Below, in pieces: positions 58,412 to 64,000 of a stretch of DNA of 64,000 bases. The DNA is taken from NCBI RefSeq assembly GCF_001678845.1, contig NZ_MAIQ01000002.1:248001-312000 (forward strand), given 5' to 3'. Source of the stretch: Christensenella intestinihominis (GTDB lineage Bacteria > Bacillota > Clostridia > Christensenellales > Christensenellaceae). Position numbers and translations under genes: made by a program. How positions within the stretch are numbered: the stretch's first letter is position 1; each line of letters starts with the position of its first letter. The notes beneath the pieces are model-generated. The model was not told where the DNA came from. It made no database searches and saw nothing but the letters and a program-made list of their open reading frames with translations.

Positions 58412-60394
58412 TTATTTTCCGAGAACTTCCTTCGCCTTATCCACAACCGCTTTCGTTGTGAAGCCGAACTTCTCGAACAGCACGCCCGCCGGTGCGGAAG
58501 CGCCGAAATGGTCTATGGTTACATAGCCGCCGTCGAGGCCGACATATTTCGCCCAGCCGAACGACGTGCCCGCTTCCACGGCAACCCTTGCGCGAACCGC
58601 GTTCGGGAGCACGCTTTCCTTGTATGCCGCGTCCTGCTCTTCAAACAGGTCCATGCACGGCATGGAGACCACGCGCGCGGAAACACCGTCTTTTTTGAGT
58701 TCTTCGGCCGCGTTCATGCAAAGTTCTACTTCGCTGCCGGAGCCGATCAGGATGACATCCGGCTTCGCGCCGCCGTCCACGAGGATATAACCGCCGCGGA
58801 GCGCGCCTTCGCCCGTTTCTTTCATGAGCGGGAGGTTCTGGCGGGAAAGGGCGATTGCATTCGGGGCGTTTTTGGTCATTGCCGCCTTATAGGCCGCCGC
58901 CGTTTCGTGCCCGTCCGCGGGACGCCACATATATACGCCCGGAGTCGCCCGCAGCGCCGCGAGATGCTCGATCGGCTCGTGGGTCGCGCCGTCTTCGCCC
59001 ACACCGATGGAATCGTGCGACAGCACATAGGTGACCGGGAGCTTCATGAGGGCGGACATACGGATCGCGCTCTTCATATAGTCGCTGAACACAAGGAAGG
59101 TTGCGCAGTAGGGGCGGATGCCGCCGTGCAGCAGCATGCCGTTGCACATTGCCGCCATCGCGAATTCGCGGATGCCGAAGTGTACGTTCGTGCCCTTGCG
59201 GTCTTCGGGCGAGAACCAGCCGCGTTCCTTCATGATCGACTTATTCGCCGGGCCGAGGTCCGCACTGCCGCCCATGAGGTTCGGGACCTTGGCGGCGAGC
59301 CTGTTCAAGATCACGTTGGAGGTGTCCCTCGTTGCCATCGGCTTATCTTCAAAATTCCAGTATGCGTCGTCGAACACAGTTTCCGGGACAGGAGCATTGT
59401 ATGCCTTATACTGCTTCGCAAGCTCCGGATATTCTTTTTCGTATTTCGCAAACAGGTCGTTCCACTGCGCTTCCTCTGCGGAATACACTTCCTGGAGCTC
59501 TGCGATATGCTTCTTCACCTCTTCCGGGACAACGAATGCTTCTTCGTATTCCCAGCCGAGGTTCTTTTTCATCGCGTCGATGTTTTCCTGGCCGAGCGGC
59601 GAGCCGTGGCTCGATTCGCTTCCCTGCTTTGCCGGGCAGCCGTACGCGATTTTCGTTTTAACAATGATGAGCGACGGTTTTTCCTTTTCCGCCTTTGCCG
59701 CTTCGATGGCTTCGCCGATGGATTTCAGGTCTTCATTGCCGTCTTCCACCTCGAGCACCTGCCAGCCGTATGCCTTATAACGCTTTTTCACGTCTTCGTC
59801 GAATGCGGTGTCGATCCCGCCTTCGATGGTGATGTCGTTCTTATCGTACAGCACGATAAGCTTTCCAAGCTTCTGCGTGCCCGCAAAGGAGCTTGCCTCG
59901 CCGGAAACGCCTTCCTGCAAGCAGCCGTCGCCCGTGAGCGCGTAGGTGTAGTGGTCTACCACATTATAGCCCGGCTGGTTGAATTCCGCCGCGAGGTGCG
60001 CTTCCGCCATTGCGAAGCCGACCGCCATCGCGATGCCCTGCCCGAGGGGGCCGGAGGTCGCTTCGACGCCGTCCGTAAGGCCGTATTCCGGGTGACCGGG
60101 GGTTACGGATTCCCACTGGCGGAAATTCTTGATATCTTCCATCGATACCTGGTAACCGAACATATGCAGCAGGGAATAAAGCAGCATGGACGCATGCCCC
60201 GCGCTCAGGATGAACCGGTCGCGGTTTTCCCACTTCGGATTTTTCGGGTTATGCTTCAGGTATTTCGACCACAGCGTGTACGCCATGGGCGCGGAACCGA
60301 GCGGCAGGCCCGGATGGCCGCTGTTTGCCTTCTGGATCGCTTCCGCCGAAAGTACGCGAATGGTATTTACGGCGAGTTTATCAATTTTACTCAT
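58412..60394 (-). CDS. tkt: Transketolase
   Basis: 660 residues from the ATG at 60394, which has GGAGGATT upstream; an earlier in-frame ATG would add a stretch unlike the family. Transketolase landmarks are [24 protein letters not shown] at the start (in part), [18 protein letters not shown] for ThDP and Mg binding near 154, [16 protein letters not shown] near 470 and the catalytic [10 protein letters not shown] near 460. It moves two-carbon units in the pentose phosphate pathway. Alone in its transcription unit. Confidence 0.96.
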   Translation of the reverse strand: MSKIDKLAVNTIRVLSAEAIQKANSGHPGLPLGSAPMAYTLWSKYLKHNPKNPKWENRDRFILSAGHASMLLYSLLHMFGYQVSMEDIKNFRQWESVTPGHPEYGLTDGVEATSGPLGQGIAMAVGFAMAEAHLAAEFNQPGYNVVDHYTYALTGDGCLQEGVSGEASSFAGTQKLGKLIVLYDKNDITIEGGIDTAFDEDVKKRYKAYGWQVLEVEDGNEDLKSIGEAIEAAKAEKEKPSLIIVKTKIAYGCPAKQGSESSHGSPLGQENIDAMKKNLGWEYEEAFVVPEEVKKHIAELQEVYSAEEAQWNDLFAKYEKEYPELAKQYKAYNAPVPETVFDDAYWNFEDKPMATRDTSNVILNRLAAKVPNLMGGSADLGPANKSIMKERGWFSPEDRKGTNVHFGIREFAMAAMCNGMLLHGGIRPYCATFLVFSDYMKSAIRMSALMKLPVTYVLSHDSIGVGEDGATHEPIEHLAALRATPGVYMWRPADGHETAAAYKAAMTKNAPNAIALSRQNLPLMKETGEGALRGGYILVDGGAKPDVILIGSGSEVELCMNAAEELKKDGVSARVVSMPCMDLFEEQDAAYKESVLPNAVRARVAVEAGTSFGWAKYVGLDGGYVTIDHFGASAPAGVLFEKFGFTTKAVVDKAKEVLGK

Positions 60395-60549
60395 ACTGGT
60401 TGAATCCTCCTGTGAAATTTTTACATTGAAAGTCAAGCTTCAAAAACACTTTTATTATATCGGATTCGCGGACCTATTTCAACAGGAAAAGCCACTCTAT
60501 TCTTTCTTTGAATGTTATAAATTAACATTTTTTGTGCGTTTTTGTTCCA

Positions 60550-60600
60550 AAGTGTAAGTTTTATTCGGGATTTTACACTTCACGGGAAAAAATATACAAT
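60550..60600 (+). promoter_or_regulatory. Sigma-gene promoter with inverted repeat
   Basis: TTTACA (60572-60577), 17 bp, TACAAT (60595-60600). An inverted repeat AAGTGTAA...TTACACTT (60550-60557 and 60573-60580) overlaps the -35, so an operator or a self-recognised site is possible. Confidence 0.6.
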
Positions 60601-60671
60601 AAAGGGAACCTTTTCTTTCATTTCCGCATCTTATTTGTGTCATGACAAATAACCCATGGAGGATTTCCGTT

Positions 60672-61172
60672 TTGGATGTTTTATCACATGAACAATTTTC
60701 GGAATTGGTGATGCAATATAAAGACAACCTTTTCCGCACGGCAAGATGTATTTTAAAAAACAGCCACGACGCGGAAGATGCGGTCTGTGAAGCGATTTAC
60801 CGGGCATTTCGCAGCCTTCGCACGCTGAAAGACACCGGGGCGTTCCGGCCGTGGATTTACAGGATTACCATCAACGAGGCTTACCAAATCGTGCGCAGGC
60901 GCTGGAACGCGGCGAGCATAGACGATATCGGCGAGATAGGGGACGCCGGCGCGGAGGAACCCGGGGAGCCTTCGCAGCTTTCCGCTTATGTAAACAGCCT
61001 CCCCGACCATATGCGCATTCCTGTCTATCTCTTTTATTATGAAGATATGCGGATTATGGACATCGCCCGCATCCTCGGCCTTCCGGCAGGAACCGTGAAA
61101 TCCCGCCTTGCGCGGGCACGGGAGCAGCTCCGGGAAATTATACTCAAGGAGGAGGTACAGCATGGATTTTGA
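60672..61172 (+). CDS. ECF-type RNA polymerase sigma factor
   Basis: 166 residues from the TTG at 60672, chosen because GGAGG lies 9 bp upstream; the in-frame ATG at 60642 has no ribosome site and would make 176 residues. Region 2 is visible as YKDNLFRTARCILKNSHDAEDAVCEAIYRAFRSL, here cited in part, and region 4 as IARILGLPAGTVKSRLARAREQL. The protein would direct polymerase to a small regulon. Its end overlaps the anti-sigma-like gene by 11 bp. Confidence 0.92.
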   Translation: MDVLSHEQFSELVMQYKDNLFRTARCILKNSHDAEDAVCEAIYRAFRSLRTLKDTGAFRPWIYRITINEAYQIVRRRWNAASIDDIGEIGDAGAEEPGEPSQLSAYVNSLPDHMRIPVYLFYYEDMRIMDIARILGLPAGTVKSRLARAREQLREIILKEEVQHGF

Positions 61173-62808
61173 TCGTTATATCCGGCAAATTGCAAAAAAG
61201 GAGCCAATCCGCACGCCGGACGGGTTCGGCCAGAAAATAGAAAATTTATTACAGTCGTTTGCGCCGCGGACGCAAAGGCGGCGTGTCCGGCGGCGCAGGC
61301 TTCCGCTTGCGGCGGCGGTGCTGATTGCCGCGACGCTTATATGCGGTACGGCGTTTGCCGTTAATTATATCCTGAAAATGCAGGGCAGTGAAATTTCCTA
61401 TTTTGAGGGCGCGCCCGAGCAGGACTATTCTTCGCAGCAGGGCTATTTGGAAGAAAACAGCGACAAGGTTGGCATGGATATCCCGCCGCTTAAAGAACAG
61501 CTTGGCGCGGTGCTTTCCGACACGACCGGGAACACGGAGGGCGTTACCCTTACCATCGATAATATTGCGATGGACACGAATTACCTGAGCGTATTTTATA
61601 CCATCCACACGGAACAGACGATCCGCGACACTGTCAGGAAGACCATAGGCGAGGGACTCACGGACGAGGAATTTTCCGAGATGTACGACACCGCAGACCC
61701 GGCGGACTGGCTCGGCGGGATGTTCGCCTGGCCGCTGGCGGACGGAAAGCCCCTCGATGTGCTCTCGTCCGGCGGACGCGGCGGGAAGAATTACATCCGG
61801 GACGAGCACACATTTGTGGGAATGAACACCTTCGCGCTGGCGGACAACATCCCCGAGACCTTCACCCTGACGCTGGAAATGGAAAACCTGCTCGGGGCGC
61901 AGGGAAAATGGGGCGCGGATTTCCAGATTGACCTTTCGGAAGCGAACGCCAAAGCAAAAATTTCCTATCCCAAAACGGAAATCGAAGTCCGGGAGGATTT
62001 TCCACAGGAATTTGAAGAGGAATATGGCTTTGCGGATTACACGCACAAGGTTGTGGTGGAACGCGTATCCCTCACGGAAAACGGCGGGATGGTGGTGCTC
62101 GGCGAGGAAATCCCCGCGGCCTTCAAACGAATCGGCGCACAACAGCCTTCCCCGGATAGGTCCGCAACAGACGGGGACGCGCAGCCCGCACAGGCAATGG
62201 AGGACCCCGGCATGAGTATTATGCCGTTTGTGAATTTTATGGTCTACGACCAGGACGGCAACGCCCTTGGCCGGGCGACAGGCTCCGGCGGCGTAATAGG
62301 CCATACCGGATATGTCCGCAACATACTCGAGTTTGCGGCCGATATGGATACAACAACGTCCGTGACCCTCGTCCCCTACCGGGAGGACTGGAAAAACAGG
62401 AAGGAGGTACGCGTTTCGTTCGACGAGCTGGGGAAGAAAATCGAAATTTTCCCCGGCGCGACCGTGACGCTGACGGACGTGGCCTTTGACGATGCGGAAT
62501 GGGATTTCGGCGAGGCGGCCGGGTCAGACTGCGTGACGATCAAATATATTGAAAAGGGTGTGACAATTGCCCATCCGGCGAAAAACCGCTTTTTGGGACC
62601 GGACGGGCAGGAGGTGGAGCTCGAATCCACGGTGACGGAAGAGAACCCTTACGTCGATTTTGCGACGGGCACGGTGACCGACCCCATTTACGTGACCTTC
62701 CCGGACGGCGCGGGCGGGGACGTGCGCAGCTTCACAGGCATGATTTTTGAATATGTCGTGCCGATCCTGGATGAAGCGAACGCGGCGACGATCCCGTTTG
62801 CCCGGTGA
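61162..62808 (+). CDS. DUF4179 protein, probable anti-sigma factor
   Basis: 548 residues from the ATG at 61162 (GGAGGAGG upstream). An N-terminal cytoplasmic part of about 45 residues with a basic stretch is followed by one membrane segment (about 46-66) and a large external domain of the DUF4179 type with repeated TLTxDNI-like strands (VTLTIDNIAMDTNYLSVFYTI). The arrangement after an ECF sigma gene suggests that it holds the sigma factor until an external signal is sensed. Confidence 0.9.
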   Translation: MDFDRYIRQIAKKEPIRTPDGFGQKIENLLQSFAPRTQRRRVRRRRLPLAAAVLIAATLICGTAFAVNYILKMQGSEISYFEGAPEQDYSSQQGYLEENSDKVGMDIPPLKEQLGAVLSDTTGNTEGVTLTIDNIAMDTNYLSVFYTIHTEQTIRDTVRKTIGEGLTDEEFSEMYDTADPADWLGGMFAWPLADGKPLDVLSSGGRGGKNYIRDEHTFVGMNTFALADNIPETFTLTLEMENLLGAQGKWGADFQIDLSEANAKAKISYPKTEIEVREDFPQEFEEEYGFADYTHKVVVERVSLTENGGMVVLGEEIPAAFKRIGAQQPSPDRSATDGDAQPAQAMEDPGMSIMPFVNFMVYDQDGNALGRATGSGGVIGHTGYVRNILEFAADMDTTTSVTLVPYREDWKNRKEVRVSFDELGKKIEIFPGATVTLTDVAFDDAEWDFGEAAGSDCVTIKYIEKGVTIAHPAKNRFLGPDGQEVELESTVTEENPYVDFATGTVTDPIYVTFPDGAGGDVRSFTGMIFEYVVPILDEANAATIPFAR

Positions 62809-62845
62809 GGCGGGCGGATATATTCTGGATATGATTTGCAGACAA

Positions 62846-62877
62846 AAAATCCCATGCGGAAACCGCATGGGATTTTA
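62846..62877. terminator. Bidirectional terminator
   Basis: AAAATCCCATGCGG, loop AAA, CCGCATGGGATTTT: a perfect 14-bp stem with T and A runs on its outer sides. Confidence 0.92.
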
Positions 62878-62878
62878 A

Positions 62879-63085
62879 TTACTTGATCTCGCCGTGCTTT
62901 TCTTCAAATTCGGCGATATGCTTTTTGATGAGTTGGATAATTTCCATATTCGCGGAACGGCCCTCATAATCCGCAACATAGTGGAGCTGGTCGAGCAAAT
63001 CCCGGGGCAAACGTAATGTATAAGTGGATATTCCCGCTTTTGTGGATTTTATATGAATTGGCAAAAGCTGTTGTTTTGAACCCAT
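62879..63085 (-). CDS. Ribbon-helix-helix protein
   Basis: 68 residues. The N-terminal half TYTLRLPRDLLDQLHYVADYEGRSANMEIIQLIKKHI fits a ribbon-helix-helix DNA-binding dimer (CopG/Arc type), here cited in part. It is probably a small repressor, either free or the antitoxin of a lost toxin. The ribosome site is weak. No toxin gene is adjacent. Confidence 0.82.
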   Translation of the reverse strand: MGSKQQLLPIHIKSTKAGISTYTLRLPRDLLDQLHYVADYEGRSANMEIIQLIKKHIAEFEEKHGEIK

Positions 63086-63225
63086 ACCTTACTTGATTCT
63101 CCCGGTTTGAATAAAAATTGCATTCACTATGTCTTCATTATAGCTGTATTTATGATTCATCTGGTAAAAACGAATGCAAATATCATTTATTATGAATTCA
63201 CTTTTTTTATAAATGGGGGCATTTT

Positions 63226-63429
63226 ATGAAAATATTGATATTTACGGAGGACGATATCGAAATCATCCAATACCAAAGCGTGGGCCCGCCCCTTACGCTG
63301 CGGGAAGCGGTACGGTGCGCCGACCGCGGGGTTGTGATCTGCACACGCAAAAACCACATCATCCACGAGGCACGGCAGGTATGCGCGGAGGAGGACAAGC
63401 CGTTTAACGTGCTGATTATCCAGCGATAA
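63226..63429 (+). CDS. Hypothetical protein, 67 aa
   Basis: GGGGGC lies 5-10 bp before the ATG. The sequence MKILIFTEDDIEIIQYQSVG has a beta-rich start and no membrane segment; two cysteines lie in the middle (ADRGVVICTRKN). A hairpin with GCCGCAC/GTGCGGC follows near 63449. I cannot name it. The overlapping minus-strand frame (63190-63453) is less likely because it lacks a ribosome site. Confidence 0.6.
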   Translation: MKILIFTEDDIEIIQYQSVGPPLTLREAVRCADRGVVICTRKNHIIHEARQVCAEEDKPFNVLIIQR

Positions 63430-63485
63430 TTTTATACAAAAAAAGAGCCGCACCGTGTGCGGCCCTTCGGTATTTATCCGTGATA

Positions 63486-63743
63486 CTATCTTGCCTGCTT
63501 CAGCTTCTCGATATCGGCAAGGGTCTCTTTTAGGGTATGCTTGACGACTTCCATCTCGCGCTCGAGCGTTACAATCCTGCTGGTCGTCCGCTCGTCGATC
63601 TTGCTCTCGATCAAATCGAATTTCAGGTTCATTTCCATGCGCAGGGCATCGATTTTTTGGTCCGTCTGTTCAAATTTGACATCCATCTTTTCATTCATGC
63701 CCATGATTGCTTCCATGATATCGTCCAGATTCGTTCCCGCCAT
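63486..63743 (-). CDS. Coiled-coil protein, 85 aa
   Basis: A single long amphipathic helix with regular heptads (MNEKMDVKFEQTDQKIDALR and LEREMEVVKHTLKETLADIEKL). GGGAAGG lies before the ATG. It resembles small coiled-coil proteins of unknown function, such as phage-related or cytoskeletal accessories. No partner is adjacent. Confidence 0.7.
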   Translation of the reverse strand: MAGTNLDDIMEAIMGMNEKMDVKFEQTDQKIDALRMEMNLKFDLIESKIDERTTSRIVTLEREMEVVKHTLKETLADIEKLKQAR

Positions 63744-63854
63744 AGCAAGTCCCTTCCCTTTCCTTTTGGGTCATTATAACATGGCTGCGTCCTGTTTTCC
63801 ATTCCAAAACCAGGAAAAATCCTGACTTTTAAGAATGATAGGCCGGGGCCTCGT

Positions 63855-64000
63855 TTATGCCTTTTTCACGCCGAGGGTAACCTTTTCCCCGTTGATGTTC
63901 CATTCCTTTTCGTAGCCTTCCGTTGTGCCGTACTGCACGCCGCAGGCAAGGACTTCGCTGAGAATCTGGTCTTCATTGTTTTCCATGATGGCGGTGATTT
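63855..64000 (-). CDS. C-terminal part of an unidentified protein
   Basis: The frame is open from the right window edge to the TAA at 63857-63855 and shows 48 residues: ITAIMENNEDQILSEVLACG, then VQYGTTEGYEKEWNINGEK and a lysine-rich end. Good codon usage supports coding. I do not recognise the family; most of the protein lies outside the window. Confidence 0.6.
   Translation of the reverse strand, partial: ITAIMENNEDQILSEVLACGVQYGTTEGYEKEWNINGEKVTLGVKKA

Noticed and set aside
58403-60403. 666-codon plus-strand open frame
   Set aside because: It is exactly antisense to transketolase; the residue composition (many His, Arg, Phe and Cys) is that of a reverse-frame shadow in GC-rich coding DNA.
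61249-62304. 351-codon minus-strand open frame
   Set aside because: Antisense shadow of the DUF4179 gene with no ribosome site and shadow-type composition.
63190-63453. 87-codon minus-strand frame
   Set aside because: Overlaps the better-supported plus-strand 67-aa frame and has no ribosome site.
1-64000. CRISPR array or rRNA operon
   Set aside because: No regularly spaced short repeats and no rRNA-like sequence were found; the only repeats are paired or inverted.

Overview
The window comes from a low-G+C-phylum anaerobe of the class Clostridia that has a fairly high genomic G+C. The gene set points that way: class III fructose-1,6-bisphosphatase, FeoA/FeoB with a FeoB-associated Cys-rich peptide, two cluster-binding ferredoxin-type proteins, sortase B, BlaI/M56 pair, DUF4179 anti-sigma and several clostridial mobile-element families (serine recombinase, MobV relaxase, TnpV). 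A Christensenella-like lineage is plausible but cannot be fixed from sequence alone.

Bases 1-15967 look like an integrated mobilizable element or a nest of such elements. At the left edge lie a large serine recombinase (running off the window), a 98-residue protein and a Fic AMPylase. At the right lie an XRE repressor, a candidate oriT, a MobV relaxase, a small companion ORF and TnpV, ending against the 3' end of tRNA-Arg(ACG). Between them is a degraded IS3 copy and a complete sugar-type operon on the minus strand: TIM-barrel isomerase, Gfo/Idh/MocA oxidoreductase, lipoprotein binding protein, RbsA-like ATPase, RbsC-like permease and alpha/beta hydrolase. The operon is governed by an unusual 663-residue LacI regulator with two sensor domains. 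The second sensor resembles the operon's own binding protein, and TTTACGTAAA palindromes flank both transcription units.

From 16 kb onward the sequence is chromosomal in character. 16.2-18.6 kb: a MerR-type promoter drives an ECF S-component, DUF1893 and aldo/keto reductases. 18.7-20.1 kb: PAP2 phosphatase, copper-chaperone-like protein and a Fur-family regulator with a 35-bp palindrome. 20.6-25.6 kb: a six-gene minus-strand operon (metallophosphoesterase, LysA-like decarboxylase, lipoprotein, coiled-coil protein, sortase B, 1-phosphofructokinase-like kinase). 25.7-30.5 kb: an AraC regulator divergent from an operon joining an L-fucose-isomerase-like enzyme, an acyl-carrier-like protein, SufS and SufE through overlapping stop/start codons. 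31-37 kb: one-carbon/methionine enzymes, FBPase and a YdcF protein. 37.4-39.9 kb: the feo iron-uptake operon.

40-51 kb holds DUF5996, hydrolase, M56/BlaI signalling pair, a Crp-family regulator with matching operators at two loci, flavin oxidase, secreted proteins, YitT transporter and a ferredoxin-like protein. 51-64 kb holds DUF308, NhaC antiporter, diguanylate cyclase, nitroreductase/kinase pair, MBL hydrolase, OsmC, transketolase, an ECF-type sigma factor with its DUF4179 partner, and small proteins. No rRNA or CRISPR array is present.
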